Shown here piece after piece: positions 29,118 to 39,805 of a stretch of 64,000 nucleotides of DNA. The notes under the pieces are model-generated. The model searched no databases, was not told where the DNA came from, and saw only the letters and a list, made by a program, of their open reading frames with translations. The first letter of the stretch is position 1. Each line of letters opens with the position of its first letter. Source of the DNA: Rosistilla ulvae (GTDB lineage Bacteria > Planctomycetota > Planctomycetia > Pirellulales > Pirellulaceae); contig NZ_CP036261.1 in NCBI RefSeq assembly GCF_007741475.1, forward strand, positions 6,945,798 through 7,009,797, written 5' to 3'. Both the position numbers and the translations under genes were made by a program.

Positions 29118-31529
29118 CTAAGGTTCGATAAAAAGTTCGCTACTGGCGATCGCCAAAATCATCGACCGCAGCCCCAAGTCGTCCCCCGACGCGGCGACGA
29201 TGCGATCGATCGCTGGCCGATCGGCCAGCGACAGCGGCCGCCCGGTCGCGTAGACGATCAATTTGGTCGCGATCGAGCGAGCGACCTGATCGCGATCTTC
29301 GAGCAACCGTTGACGGTAGCCGCCAAAGTCGGCGAACGAGCGGCCGTCGGCCAACCGCGACGCCGTTTCCACGTCGGGCCCTTTGCGATAGGGCAAGCGA
29401 CCAAGCTTCTCTCCCTCGCCAATCGATCGATACCATTGCCGCTGGCCACCGATCGCATCAAACGCTTCCAAGGCAAAGCCCGGAGGATCGATCCGGCGAT
29501 GGCAGACGTTGCACGAATCGATCGCGCGGTGCTTGTCCAGTTGCTCCCGAATCGTGGTCGCGCCGCGGACATCGGGTTCGACCGCCGGAACACCTGGAGG
29601 CGGCGGCGGAGCAGGGCGGCCCAACAGGTTATCCAAAACCCAATTGCCGCGTTGGATCGGCGACGTGGTCGTGCCATTGGCTGTCACCTTCAACACGCTC
29701 GCATGCGTTAGCACCCCGCCACGCAAACTGTCGTCGGGCAGCGCGACCTTGCGAAAGAGCTCGTTCCCACGCACCCCGGCAATGCCGTAATGTTTGGCCA
29801 GTCGCTCGTTGAGGAACGTGAAATCGGAATCGATGAAATTCAAAACGCTCCCATCTTCGTCGATCAAGTGCTCAAAAAAGCTGCGTGTCTCGCCAAGCAT
29901 CGCTTCCTGCAGCAACGGATCGAATTCGGGATAGAGTTTTTTATCGGGCGTCGTGAAGTCGATCTCCCGCAGATCCAACCACTGACCGAGAAAGTTGTCG
30001 ACAAACCGCTCCCGCTTCGGATCGGCTAACATCCGCAGAACCTGAGCGCGTCGAATTGCGGGATCCTTCAATTTCCCGGCCGCCGCCAAATCGATCAGCT
30101 GCGGGTCGGGCTGCGAAGACCAAAGGAAATAGGAGAGCCGCGAAGCGATCGTGTAGTCGTCGACCGCGGGCTGGCTGTTGAGCAACAAAAACTGAGGGGC
30201 ACACAAAACGGCGGTCACCCCCGCGCGAACCGCTTGTTCAAACGAGCGGCCAGCGTCGAGTCGATCGAGCGCCAATCGAACGAACGGCTCCGCTTCGGCA
30301 TCGTCGACCGGGCGCCGGAACGCCCGCGGCAACAGATCGCGAACGATCCGCGCCACATCCTCGCGCGGCCGCTCCGATTCGACGCGATGCCACTGAACTC
30401 GCTTGCGATGCCGCATCGAAATTGTTCGCTCCGGTTCCATCCGAATATGATCGACATCGCCAAACAACCGCTGCGTCGCGAGCGATGGAAACGCTTGGTC
30501 CAGCGGCCCGTCGGTCTCCACCCACGCGATCCCCACACCGGGACGCGACTCGTGTTTGTCGCGCCACGTGACGTGTTCGGGCCAGATCCGTGGGACGATA
30601 TGAATCGTATCCCCCTGCTGCATCGGCACCGTACATTCGATCACCCGCGGCTGTTGCGAGCTGCCCGTAGCATCGAAGATCCCGATAAATCGATGCGCAT
30701 CGGGACCAAACAACGAACCGACGTAGAGAGCCACCGACAACGTCCGCTCTCCCGGATCGTGGGGCCAAACCGCAACGCGACAGCGATACAGTCCATCTTC
30801 GATCGGATGGGCGGGATCGATCCGCGCGGGAGGCCAACCGGGAGTGAACTTCACAAACGATTCATCGACAGCAACCGTGCCCCCCTTTTTCTTGTCGACC
30901 GAATCGATGTTCTCTTTGACCTGCATCAGATCGGCTCGACGCGTCGCTACCGGCAGCGGCTGTACGCGCCGTATCGTCGCTTCAAAAGCAACCGCCGCAG
31001 CAGCCAAGTACTGTTCCATCAAGACCGATGAAATGCTCAACCCGTCGGCGACGTTATCGAATCCCTGCAGGCTGCCATCCTCGGGCAACAGATCCATCAA
31101 CGGGACATCGATCCCCAACAGATCGTGGACCGTGTTTTGATATTCGCGGCGATTCATCCGCCGCAGCGCCAGCGGCCGCTCGCCGCGCATCCGCTCCGCA
31201 AACCGACCGGCTTCCGAAACAAAACGCTTCACCGCAGCGGCGTTCGGACGGTCCTCACCCTCGGGCGGCATCTCTCCCGATTCGATGGCATCGACGACGC
31301 GCGTCCACTGGCGAATCGCCTCCGCTCCGGCACCACCAGCTGTCAGCCGATCCAACCGCAGATCCGCTTCTTGCGTATCCGCACCATGACACGCCGTGCA
31401 GTGCTGATCCAAAAACGCAGCCAACGGCGCCGCAGACCCATCGTCCGCCACGGCAAACGCCGCAACATGAGATCCACAAATAGCAGTCAATGCGATGATC
31501 AAGCGACGACAAATGATTCGAGTCTTCAT
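29118..31529 (-). CDS. DUF1592/DUF1588/DUF1585 cytochrome-domain protein
   Basis: 803 residues from the ATG at 31529; in-frame ATGs at 31538 and 31541 are close alternatives. The signal peptide MKTRIICRRLIIALTAICGS precedes a PSCyt1 haem motif CTACH at 44-48. Then follow DUF1587 (RRMNRREYQNTVHDLLGIDV), DUF1595, DUF1592 (SRLSYFLWSSQPDP), DUF1588 (RGGVLTHASVLKVTANGTTTS) and DUF1585 at the C-terminus. A second CxxCH (CNVCHRRIDPPG) lies in the DUF1588 part. Exported, probably haem-bearing. It is the first gene of the pair with DUF1552. Confidence 0.93.
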   Translation of the reverse strand: MKTRIICRRLIIALTAICGSHVAAFAVADDGSAAPLAAFLDQHCTACHGADTQEADLRLDRLTAGGAGAEAIRQWTRVVDAIESGEMPPEGEDRPNAAAVKRFVSEAGRFAERMRGERPLALRRMNRREYQNTVHDLLGIDVPLMDLLPEDGSLQGFDNVADGLSISSVLMEQYLAAAAVAFEATIRRVQPLPVATRRADLMQVKENIDSVDKKKGGTVAVDESFVKFTPGWPPARIDPAHPIEDGLYRCRVAVWPHDPGERTLSVALYVGSLFGPDAHRFIGIFDATGSSQQPRVIECTVPMQQGDTIHIVPRIWPEHVTWRDKHESRPGVGIAWVETDGPLDQAFPSLATQRLFGDVDHIRMEPERTISMRHRKRVQWHRVESERPREDVARIVRDLLPRAFRRPVDDAEAEPFVRLALDRLDAGRSFEQAVRAGVTAVLCAPQFLLLNSQPAVDDYTIASRLSYFLWSSQPDPQLIDLAAAGKLKDPAIRRAQVLRMLADPKRERFVDNFLGQWLDLREIDFTTPDKKLYPEFDPLLQEAMLGETRSFFEHLIDEDGSVLNFIDSDFTFLNERLAKHYGIAGVRGNELFRKVALPDDSLRGGVLTHASVLKVTANGTTTSPIQRGNWVLDNLLGRPAPPPPPGVPAVEPDVRGATTIREQLDKHRAIDSCNVCHRRIDPPGFALEAFDAIGGQRQWYRSIGEGEKLGRLPYRKGPDVETASRLADGRSFADFGGYRQRLLEDRDQVARSIATKLIVYATGRPLSLADRPAIDRIVAASGDDLGLRSMILAIASSELFIEP

Positions 31530-31697
31530 AGTTGTCATCATACCTGCCGCACCGCTCGATTGAGGAAATTTTGCAAGCGAACGGGACGGCTCGGCCGACG
31601 TTTTCAAACGCCGCCCGTGGGCAAAGATTTGGCAATTCCGTAGGATGAGGAAAAGGCCTGCTGCCGATACGATAGAGTTCAACGAATGCTGGAACCA

Positions 31698-33434
31698 ATG
31701 GATAATCAATCGATCGCCGAAGTTTTCGAACAGATGGCGGAACTGCTGGAGTTTAAAGGCGAAAATCCGTTCCGGATCCGGGCGTATCACAACGGGGCCA
31801 AAGCGATCCTCGACCTTGACGAACCGGTCGCCCAGATCCTCGACGATCCCAGCCGCAAGCTGTCTGATGTGCCGGGGATCGGCAAGACCTTGGTAGACAA
31901 GATCACCGTCCTGGTCGCGACCGGCAGCCTGCCCCAGTTGCTGGAGTTGCAAGAACAGTTCCCCGCCTCGGTCCTGGCGATGGCTCGCGTACCCGGCCTT
32001 GGCGCGAAGAAGGCGGCTCGGCTGCACCAAGAACTCGGGATCGACAACCTCGCCGAACTGAAGGCCGCTTGTGAAACGGATCAGGTGAGTGGCCTCAAAG
32101 GTTTTGGCAAGAAGAGCCAGCAGACGATCCTCGACGGCTTGGCGATCGCACAAGCGGCGGCGCAGCGGAAGAAGTGGGTCAACGCCGACGGCTGGGTCGC
32201 TCGACTGCGTTCCCATCTATCCGGCTGCGATGCGATCGAACGAATAGAGTTTGCCGGCAGCTACCGCCGCGGACGCGAGACCTGCGGCGATCTGGACATC
32301 CTTGTCGTCGCCGATCCCGCCGCTGCGGCGATGGATCATCTGGAAACCTTTCCGCCGCGAAAGGAGACCATCCTGCGAGGCGACACAAAGATCTCGATCC
32401 GCGTCGACGAAGCGTTCCAAGTCGACATGCGGGTCGTCGCCGATGATCAGTTTGGCGCGGCGCTTCAGTATTTCACAGGCTCGCAAGCGCACAACGTTCG
32501 CGTCCGTAGTATGGCCAAAGCAAAAGGGTTGAAGGTCAACGAATACGGCGTCTTTCGCGACGACGATCCAGACAAATCGATCGCCGGCGCCGAGGAGCAG
32601 GAGGTCTATGCGGCGGTTGGTCTGCCATGGATTCCGCCCGAACTGCGCGAGGATCGGTTGGAATTCGATTGGGCAAAAAGTGGCGATCCGTTTGACCTGA
32701 TCGAATTGAAAGACATTTGCAGCGACCTGCATATGCACACCACGGCGACCGATGGCGAAGCGACGATCGGCGACATGGCGGACGCGGCGATCGCCCGCGG
32801 CCTGACCGCGATCGCGATCACCGATCACAGCCAACGCGTCGCGATGGCTCGCGGGCTGGACCCACAGCGACTGCGCGAACAATGGGCGCGGATCGATCAA
32901 CTGCGACCACAGTACGAGGGCCGGCTGACGATTCTAAAAGGAATCGAATGCGACATCCTGGAAGATGGCGGGATGGACCTTCCCGACGATGTCCTTGCCG
33001 AAGCCGATTGGGTGCTGGCGAGCGTGCATTATGGGCAACGGCAAAGTCGCGAACAGATCACCGATCGAATCTTGGGAGCGATCGCGAATCCACATGTCAC
33101 CGCGATCGCGCACCCGACCGGACGTTTGATCAATCGCCGCGAAGCGTATCAAGTCGACATCGACGCGGTTTTCCAAGCCGCCGCCGAAACGTCGACGCTG
33201 CTGGAACTGAACGCCAACCCGTCTCGGTTAGATCTTCATGAAGTCCATTGCCAAACGGCGTCGCGCCGTTACAACATCCCCATCGTGATCAACACCGACG
33301 CGCACTCGATCGATGGCCTCGACGTGATGCAGTACGGCATCCTGCAAGCGCGGCGAGCCGGGCTGCAAAAACAACACGTCGCCAACGCGAGGTCTTGGGA
33401 TGCGATGAAGCCCCTGATGGGCAAATACCGCTAG
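31698..33434 (+). CDS. polX: DNA polymerase/3'-5' exonuclease PolX
   Basis: 578 residues from the ATG at 31698, where [18 protein letters not shown] matches the family N-terminus; an ATG 12 nt upstream is possible. Helix-hairpin-helix motifs ([22 protein letters not shown]) come first. The pol-beta nucleotidyltransferase core follows with GDLDILV (Asp198 and Asp200) and a third Asp in VDMRV. The C-terminal PHP domain carries [13 protein letters not shown] (about 343-355), DHS, HPTGR and NTDAHS. It fills short gaps in base-excision repair; the PHP domain gives 3'-5' exonuclease and AP-site activity in characterised relatives. Intact. Confidence 0.96.
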   Translation: MDNQSIAEVFEQMAELLEFKGENPFRIRAYHNGAKAILDLDEPVAQILDDPSRKLSDVPGIGKTLVDKITVLVATGSLPQLLELQEQFPASVLAMARVPGLGAKKAARLHQELGIDNLAELKAACETDQVSGLKGFGKKSQQTILDGLAIAQAAAQRKKWVNADGWVARLRSHLSGCDAIERIEFAGSYRRGRETCGDLDILVVADPAAAAMDHLETFPPRKETILRGDTKISIRVDEAFQVDMRVVADDQFGAALQYFTGSQAHNVRVRSMAKAKGLKVNEYGVFRDDDPDKSIAGAEEQEVYAAVGLPWIPPELREDRLEFDWAKSGDPFDLIELKDICSDLHMHTTATDGEATIGDMADAAIARGLTAIAITDHSQRVAMARGLDPQRLREQWARIDQLRPQYEGRLTILKGIECDILEDGGMDLPDDVLAEADWVLASVHYGQRQSREQITDRILGAIANPHVTAIAHPTGRLINRREAYQVDIDAVFQAAAETSTLLELNANPSRLDLHEVHCQTASRRYNIPIVINTDAHSIDGLDVMQYGILQARRAGLQKQHVANARSWDAMKPLMGKYR

Positions 33435-33501
33435 CCGCCAACGCCTGCCCAGACGCTGCCGTCGGAAACATGCCGCCTCACCCTCTACCAAAAGTCTTCC
33501 G

Positions 33502-34644
33502 ATGCGAAACGTCTTAATCCTGTTGCTTTTGTCTGTCGCTTCCGATCTCGCCGTCGCAACCGAGATCCAGCGGATCTGGCTGACGCACAAGAGCAACGAC
33601 CCGAGCCGCATCGTTGTGAACTGGATGAGCGAGAGTGCGGGGGATTCGGTCGTTCGCTTTGGCCTGACTGCGGACTACGACAAAACGGTCCGAGTCGACG
33701 AAACGACGACGCTGCATCATGTCGAAATTCCGCTGGAACATCGCGATGCGGTCTATCACTATTCGGTCAGCAGCGGCGACCAACGATCGAAGGACGCCAC
33801 CTTCAAAGCCTACCCGAGCGATGAACTGCGGATTGCAATCGTCGCCGACTGGCAGAGCAAGCCCGACTTGTCGGCGATCCAAAAGGACGATGTCCATCTA
33901 TTGCTGACCGCTGGCGACAACATCGCCAACCTCTTTCCAGCCTGCGGCGAGGGGACCAAAGATTGCGTGAAGCCCTACGCTGCGCTGATCGACGCCTACC
34001 CCGATCTGTTTCGCTCCACACCGTTCATGCCGGCGCTGGGGAATCACGACCGCCAGATTCGCCCGCGTGGGAAGATGCCCCCCGAGGAAGCCGTCTACGA
34101 TGTCGATGCGACTGCGTTTCGCAAATTCTTCGAATTGCCAGGGGACGAGTGGAAGTGGCACTTCGACATCCCACAGTTTGACCTGCGGGTGCTCGCGTTG
34201 GACTTCAATCACATCTCCGACTTCGGAACCACTTGGCAAACCTGCCACCGCTTCGACGAAGCCTCCCCTCAGTTCCTCTGGTACCAACAACAGATGGCCA
34301 ACCCGCCCGGATTTGTTGTCACGCTCTATAACGAACGCAACGCGAGCATTCGCAACCAGGCGAACAAACAATGGCACGACCTGTTCCGCCGCGGAACGTG
34401 TTGCGTCACCGGATACGGCTATTTTGCAGAGCGAGCCGAAGTCGATGGCTTTCCCTATTACAACAGCTCGCTCAGCGGCAGCGGCGCCCAATATCGCGAT
34501 CCCCATTCGAAGTTCCTCGCGGGCGAGGACAGCTACCTATTGCTGACCCTCCAGCGTGGCGGCGAGATGGCGGTTAAGATCAAGAGTCTCAGCGGCGACG
34601 AACTAGATCACCAATCCTACAAACAACGTGAACCGACACAATGA
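33502..34644 (+). CDS. Purple-acid-phosphatase-like metallophosphoesterase with altered metal site
   Basis: 380 residues with a signal peptide ([19 protein letters not shown]). Residues 22-105 form the fibronectin-like N-terminal domain of purple acid phosphatases, and 108-345 the phosphoesterase fold. AGDN (137-140) and GNHD (180-183) are kept. The other three metal motifs are not: motif I reads ADWQ (115-118) instead of D-x-G/D-x-H. The VxxH motif reads VTLYN (273-277), and GHxH reads GYGYF (304-308). So the second-half histidines are Tyr or Asn. It is either inactive, or a mononuclear or non-catalytic relative. Its stop overlaps the tspO start by 4 nt. Confidence 0.8.
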   Translation: MRNVLILLLLSVASDLAVATEIQRIWLTHKSNDPSRIVVNWMSESAGDSVVRFGLTADYDKTVRVDETTTLHHVEIPLEHRDAVYHYSVSSGDQRSKDATFKAYPSDELRIAIVADWQSKPDLSAIQKDDVHLLLTAGDNIANLFPACGEGTKDCVKPYAALIDAYPDLFRSTPFMPALGNHDRQIRPRGKMPPEEAVYDVDATAFRKFFELPGDEWKWHFDIPQFDLRVLALDFNHISDFGTTWQTCHRFDEASPQFLWYQQQMANPPGFVVTLYNERNASIRNQANKQWHDLFRRGTCCVTGYGYFAERAEVDGFPYYNSSLSGSGAQYRDPHSKFLAGEDSYLLLTLQRGGEMAVKIKSLSGDELDHQSYKQREPTQ

Positions 34645-35033
34645 CATGGATTGAGTGGTACAACGGCCTGGACAAACCTTCGTGGACTCCCGCCCCCGCC
34701 ACGATCGGCCTGATCTGGCAACTGTTGTACCCGGTGATCATCGTGACGTTTGGCTTCGTCTTCGTGCAAGCCTCTCGCAAGCGGCTGCCATGGATTGTCG
34801 CTTTGCCGTTTGCGATCAACCTAGTCGCCAATCTCTGCTTCACCCCGATTCAATTCGGCTTGCGCAATCTGCCGCTTGCCGCCGTCGACATCCTGATCGT
34901 CTGGACGACGATCCTGTGGATGATGTTCGCGATCTGGAAGCATTACCGTCTGATCGCGGTGGCGCAGATCCCGTACCTGATCTGGGTTTCAATCGCGACG
35001 ACGCTACAACTGATGATCACGTGGAACAATTAG
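34641..35033 (+). CDS. TspO/MBR family membrane protein
   Basis: 130 residues with five hydrophobic segments, the family standard. W[17 protein letters not shown] is the N-terminal signature. The last helix reads [21 protein letters not shown], matching the PYLxWxxxAxxLN end of TspO. Bacterial TspO binds or handles tetrapyrroles and responds to oxidative or light stress. The start overlaps the phosphoesterase stop (ATGA), so the two are translationally coupled, an unusual pairing. Confidence 0.92.
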   Translation: MTWIEWYNGLDKPSWTPAPATIGLIWQLLYPVIIVTFGFVFVQASRKRLPWIVALPFAINLVANLCFTPIQFGLRNLPLAAVDILIVWTTILWMMFAIWKHYRLIAVAQIPYLIWVSIATTLQLMITWNN

Positions 35034-35504
35034 AAATTCAATCAGAGCCAGACAGCAAACCATGCCTGTCGACAACTCCGTAAACCAACGATCCCTTGAA
35101 GATAGTCAGCAGTTTGGAGATCACGGCACAAGATTGGGAAAGCTAGAATCGCCAATACAAATATCACTCAAACGTTAATCACCGTTGTATTTGGGACACA
35201 ACGCACTCCCAATCAACAACGACTTTCCAATTCAAGCAGTTGATCGCACAAGACCCCATATCACGACCAAGCGGAAGAAATTGAACAGCATGCGCCTAGC
35301 ATTTCCTCGGATTGCATGCTTGAGCAATCTGTTTACTCACTGAAGTAAAAATCGCCCTCCTTAGACTAGACTCTGCGTCCAAGGCCTCTGATCGATCACT
35401 GCCCGTCGGTTTGCTATCCCGAGCGCCGCCGGACAACTGCTGCACAGCCAATCCGGCGGAGAAAAAATCGTCAGGCGTAACAAGGCCTAACTCAGAGCTA
35501 TCCA
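35034..35504. other. Intergenic region
   Basis: About 470 nt between the convergent tspO and small lipoprotein genes. A 69-codon GTG frame on the minus strand (35505-35296) begins at the lipoprotein stop, but it has no ribosome site or recognisable features; I do not call it a gene. Confidence 0.4.
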
Positions 35505-35666
35505 CTAACCTGCAGGAGCCGTACTCGCACCAGAATCCATGTCCTGCATCCCTTGCATCCCCTCCTCTTCGGACGCAACGGGCTTAGCGTCCCCACATCC
35601 TGAAACCCCAAACAGAACGCAAGAGACCACGACTGCTGATACAGTTCGGCCAATCATTCGCAACAT
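35505..35666 (-). CDS. Small lipoprotein next to third DUF1559 gene
   Basis: 53 residues, easily missed because of its size. It begins MLRMIGRTVSAVVVSCVLFG, then VSGCGD, a clear lipoprotein signal with lipobox VSGC (Cys at 24). A short acidic, Met/Gln-rich tail (EEEGMQGMQDMDSGAS) follows. AGAGGGTG about 10 nt upstream can serve as the ribosome site. It lies 106 nt downstream of the third DUF1559 gene on the same strand, repeating the DUF1559-lipoprotein pairing seen at 19.6-23.6 kb, but the lipoprotein is unrelated in sequence and much shorter. Confidence 0.75.
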   Translation of the reverse strand: MLRMIGRTVSAVVVSCVLFGVSGCGDAKPVASEEEGMQGMQDMDSGASTAPAG

Positions 35667-35772
35667 GCAACATCACCCTCTAACTTGAACTACAAATCAA
35701 TCGAAGAATGTCTCCCGGCCGCCCATTCCTGCACAGCCGAGGACAAGAAAATCGAACCGCTAACTTCAACAG

Positions 35773-36834
35773 CTACGGAATACTATTGCTGACTTCGTAA
35801 GAACCTTGCCCACTGCCAGCGACAGTGTTGATGGCGTGCCACAGATTATTGTTGTTTGATTGGCCACTGTGCATATTGCTGCTTTCAATCGTTTCGGCAA
35901 TGAACCGAACCGAAGCGTCAGCCACCGTGAACAGAGCACCACCGGGATGGTAGCTGCCCGCTCCTCGCCAATCTGCATTGATACCGGTTCGAGAGCGATA
36001 GGTTGGTTTCCAAATATGGGCTTGGCCGCCATTCCACCAAGCCGAAACGATCCCCTTATTCCCATCGGCACTCAGCAGAGGTTGGCCGGAGTTCATGGCC
36101 AGCGCTAATGCGTGGTCGTTGTAACCATCGTCAACCATTGCCGCCACAAAAGATGCTCGCACAACACGACTCGAACCTCGACGAAACTGCCCGGAACCAC
36201 CAGCAGACTCATCGACGCCGGCAGGCCGACAGCAGAACGAATTCGTTGTCACCTCACCAATTGCAATCGTGTTGGACGTTCCATCGGTAATGTTAGAAAA
36301 CCGCGTGGTTCTAGCCGTTGGAAACACGCCCGCATGAATATCGCCCGATCTCGCATGCTCATCCCACCCAGATGCACCCGCATACGATGTCAGCCCGAAA
36401 CCATGAGGAAGCGTATCCCAAACCGGATCCGAAGGGCAAAGAAAACTGTCGATGACCGTGCTTCGAATCAAATTCCCACTGGCGTCAGTCTGAGCCATGA
36501 CCGACTCTGAAAAATCAATTTGATCGTGCAAAGGAGATTGCTCGATGAACGGTAGAATAAAAGTCAACCAAGTAAAATTCCTTACGTTCAAGCCCGTCTT
36601 GTCCCCCCAGATTTCAGTGGTCGGGAACGACTTAAACGTGTCATGATAGTTGTGGATAGCAAGCCCCAACTGCTTCATGTTGTTTCCGCAACTCATCCGT
36701 CGCGCCGCCTCGCGTGCCGCCTGAACAGCCGGCAACAACAAGCCTACCAAGATTCCGATAATCGCAATAACGACTAACAATTCGACAAGCGTGAAACCTG
36801 TCTTAAGAGAACGGGGACGTTGGACACAGTGCAT
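35773..36834 (-). CDS. DUF1559 prepilin-like protein, copy 3
   Basis: 353 residues. The leader RSLKTGFTLVELLVVIAIIG has Gly before Phe, ideal for prepilin peptidase. LPAVQAAREAARRMSCGNNM and LAIHNYHDTF are the DUF1559 signature, and the C-terminal YHPGGALFTVADASVRFI is the H-x-GG motif. It differs clearly from copies 1 and 2 in the central domain, so it belongs to another subgroup rather than the local duplication. GNTIAIGEVT-type and DGTSNTI motifs (here ITDGTSNTIAIGE) are typical. Confidence 0.95.
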   Translation of the reverse strand: MHCVQRPRSLKTGFTLVELLVVIAIIGILVGLLLPAVQAAREAARRMSCGNNMKQLGLAIHNYHDTFKSFPTTEIWGDKTGLNVRNFTWLTFILPFIEQSPLHDQIDFSESVMAQTDASGNLIRSTVIDSFLCPSDPVWDTLPHGFGLTSYAGASGWDEHARSGDIHAGVFPTARTTRFSNITDGTSNTIAIGEVTTNSFCCRPAGVDESAGGSGQFRRGSSRVVRASFVAAMVDDGYNDHALALAMNSGQPLLSADGNKGIVSAWWNGGQAHIWKPTYRSRTGINADWRGAGSYHPGGALFTVADASVRFIAETIESSNMHSGQSNNNNLWHAINTVAGSGQGSYEVSNSIP

Positions 36835-38056
36835 GACGTGACTCCCAATACGTAGATGAAACAGAAGAGGCGCGTGGAATAGATCGCGATTGCGATGCGA
36901 ATCGTCGATGAAACGATCCGTTAACGCCTTGTCCGATTAGATGCGACAAAAAACACAGAGTCAATACTTCCCACTACACAATGACGGGGATTACCACCCA
37001 GTCATCGCCACTACGTGAACTGATGTCACGTTACATCTCCCAACGCCCAGCCCAAAACTACCCAAACAAACACCATTAACCACCACACAAGGTGGCATCC
37101 CACATTCCCATATACACATGAACAGCAAACGAAGCTCTATCCAAACCGAGAGTACGACGCTTGAAGCAAACTCCAACATGCAGTTCCCCTCCGAGGCGAC
37201 GCAACACACGAAAACACGCGCCCGACCATTGGTGCGAATTGAGAACGTTCCGAATGCGCAATAGCGTGCCGACCGGCTCAGCCCAGGAAACTAGTTGAGC
37301 TCAACGCACCGCCCCACTACTCAATAACTACCACTGACACCAACTCCACGCAGTGAACGCCACCGCTGCTACTGCGCGACCTGCCAGTCATCGCGGCAGC
37401 CATTTTTCATCACCGTTGGGAATCGTTAGAAAACGATCCTATTGCACCTTACTTGACCTTCGGACAGTTCCTACTCGATATAGACAGACGATTTCAAGCC
37501 AACGACAACCGGAACACGGACCACCCGAACCTCCCCTTCTCTCGCAGAGACTGCAACGATGAACCAGAGCCGAGCATCCCGGCAGGAGGCGATGCAGATC
37601 CGAGGAGACTGTGTTGATTACTCCACATGAACGCCTGCAGAAAACACACCGAACCTGTGCGTTACACTCCTGCGCCACGACAACGGACCGGCAGTCTCGA
37701 ACCCGCAACCTGACAACTCTTTCCAAGGCCTCTCGCTAACAGAAGCCCCCCCGCAAAATCCTTCAGTCCCTGGGTTTGCAGAGACAAAGCCCCAACCTAC
37801 ACTCCGACAAGAGCTACTTAGACTCCAAGAACCTCAACAGAGGTTCTGTGTCGCCCCTACCTCGGCGAGGGAGAACAAGAATCGTCGGAAACGTGACTTT
37901 GGTTCGCCACCAGCTAAATTGACAGGAGACTCGATACGCAAGCGATGTTCCAAAAAACGCACGGACATAACAGCCACTAACGCATGCCCTGCAAAACAGC
38001 TTCCAACCTGCACGTTAGGACAGCCACGCACTCGCTTCGCCCCATCAATCAGGTTT
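36835..38056. other. Long gene-poor, A/C-biased intergenic region
   Basis: About 1.2 kb between the divergent third DUF1559 gene and the glycosyltransferase. Base use is skewed to A and C on the plus strand from roughly 36950 to 37900, unlike the neighbouring genes. Short open frames are present on both strands but none has a plausible start context or protein-like composition. Both promoters must be here. I recognise no RNA gene. Confidence 0.5.
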
Positions 38057-39805
38057 ATGAAAACTTCCCAACCACAGTCGCGCACACTCTTCGTACTAAG
38101 CGTCGTCACGGCAGTTCTCATCGCGACAGGTCTATCGATCGGAGTCATCCCGTTTGATCTGGTTCGCTCCAAACTTGATTCGTTATCGGGCGACGGTTCA
38201 GCTGACCTCTATACCAGGCAAGTACATTCCAGATTCCAAGGAGCGGGCTATGCTCTGCTTGCGTTATCGATCACCGCGTTGGCTGTACTGCAGCGATACA
38301 AAAAACAGCTTGCCCTTGGGCTAAATCTACTTACGAAGCAACTCCGCAACGACGGTCATCGCCTGCTGCGTCGATCGGGCATTTTCCTGCGACAGCATCG
38401 CGCCGCATTGCTTGTGCTGATGTTTGTCGCCGCAATGTTCAGGCTACCCTACGTCAGCCAACCGATGCGTTATGACGAGGCACACACTTATATCCAATAT
38501 GCCAGCAAGCCAGCCGCTTTGATCGTGACACGATATGATGAGCCGAATAACCATGTCTTCCATTCTTTGCTGGTCCACGCCACGACGAACCTACTGGGAG
38601 ATCAGCCTGCCATCGTACGACTTCCCGCCTTGGTATCAGGGATTCTGCTCGTTGGCCTGACTTATTGCCTTGGCACGGTCTGCTGCGGAGTGCAAACCGG
38701 GCGGATCGCCGCGTTGCTTGTCGCTGGAATGCCCCAACTGATCTTCTATTCGACAAATGCACGCGGATACACAACGACGGCGGCCTTGTTCTTGCTGGCA
38801 TGCCTGTCTGCCCACGAGGCGATCGCGCGACGCAATGCAGTCGCCTGGGCATTGCTGTCGATAACCCTTTCACTATCGACCTGGACCGTGCCGACGATGG
38901 TCTACGGGATGATCGGGATCTTCGCATGGTTATGTGGCAGGTCGATCGTGGCGGAAACCAAAGATTGGCGAATATTGTTTGGAATCGGATTGGCAACGAT
39001 TGCGACCGTGGGACTGCTCTATGCGCCGATCGCCCTCTCCATCGGAACCGATCGCTTGCTTTCCATCGGCGGTTCCCACCCCGTGACATTCGGATCGTTT
39101 GTATCGAGCGTCCCCGAAAAGACGATGGGCCTTTACCACTGGATCACATGGAGCGTCCCAATCTGGGCACAACTGATACTCTTCGGATCCGCGGTTCTCG
39201 CAATCGCGCGATGCTCCAAAGTGCCCTGGCCTGTGGGGGCCGCAGTCGTGCTTGTATCGCTGACCATGCTGCTGCAACGCGTTTTCCCACCGGAGCGAAC
39301 CTGGTGTTTTGCCCTCCCGCTGCTCGCCATACTTTGCGCGCATGGCATAGTGAGACTCTTCGGCTGGTTTCCCAAAGACAAGTGGTTCAAAGATCCCAGC
39401 CAATATCTAGCGGTTGGCATCGTTGCTGGAATTGCATTTTCGCTGGTGACCAGCGACGCAATCCGCAAGTCGGACGAAACCGGTCTGTTTTTTGAAGCCG
39501 ATGAAATCGTATCGACTCTTTCAGCGATCGCCAGCCCCACGGAACCGATCATCGCCGTCACGCCGGCGTCTGCCACCATCCACTATTACGCTCGAAATGG
39601 ACGATTGCCGGGGGCCCACTTCATGCCTCCCACAGCGGAAAAGTTCGACAACACATCGGCCATCGTCGTCTCCAGCCGAGCCCACGGACAATCAATCGAA
39701 GATGTCCTGCACGAGTTGCAGCTCGACGCGTTGTATGACGCGAAATCCTCGTCGCGTGTTGCCGAGTTCGAAACCGCGGATCTGTACCGCGTCACCGCCA
39801 AATAG
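38057..39805 (+). CDS. ArnT/PMT-like membrane glycosyltransferase
   Basis: 582 residues from the ATG at 38057, preceded by CAGG. Two initial membrane segments (about 10-30 and 65-80) are followed by 8-10 more. The first periplasmic loop holds RLPYVSQPMRYDEAHTYIQY, the D-E motif of GT39/GT83-type enzymes that use lipid-linked sugars. ARGYTTTAALFLLACLSAHEA is the second landmark. The soluble C-terminal part (about 480-582) is periplasmic in relatives. Likely transfers a sugar from a polyprenyl carrier onto protein or lipid. Standalone, so the acceptor is unknown. Confidence 0.85.
   Translation: MKTSQPQSRTLFVLSVVTAVLIATGLSIGVIPFDLVRSKLDSLSGDGSADLYTRQVHSRFQGAGYALLALSITALAVLQRYKKQLALGLNLLTKQLRNDGHRLLRRSGIFLRQHRAALLVLMFVAAMFRLPYVSQPMRYDEAHTYIQYASKPAALIVTRYDEPNNHVFHSLLVHATTNLLGDQPAIVRLPALVSGILLVGLTYCLGTVCCGVQTGRIAALLVAGMPQLIFYSTNARGYTTTAALFLLACLSAHEAIARRNAVAWALLSITLSLSTWTVPTMVYGMIGIFAWLCGRSIVAETKDWRILFGIGLATIATVGLLYAPIALSIGTDRLLSIGGSHPVTFGSFVSSVPEKTMGLYHWITWSVPIWAQLILFGSAVLAIARCSKVPWPVGAAVVLVSLTMLLQRVFPPERTWCFALPLLAILCAHGIVRLFGWFPKDKWFKDPSQYLAVGIVAGIAFSLVTSDAIRKSDETGLFFEADEIVSTLSAIASPTEPIIAVTPASATIHYYARNGRLPGAHFMPPTAEKFDNTSAIVVSSRAHGQSIEDVLHELQLDALYDAKSSSRVAEFETADLYRVTAK

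Noticed and set aside
35296-35505. 69-codon GTG frame after the small lipoprotein
   Set aside because: It overlaps the lipoprotein stop but lacks a ribosome site and recognisable sequence.
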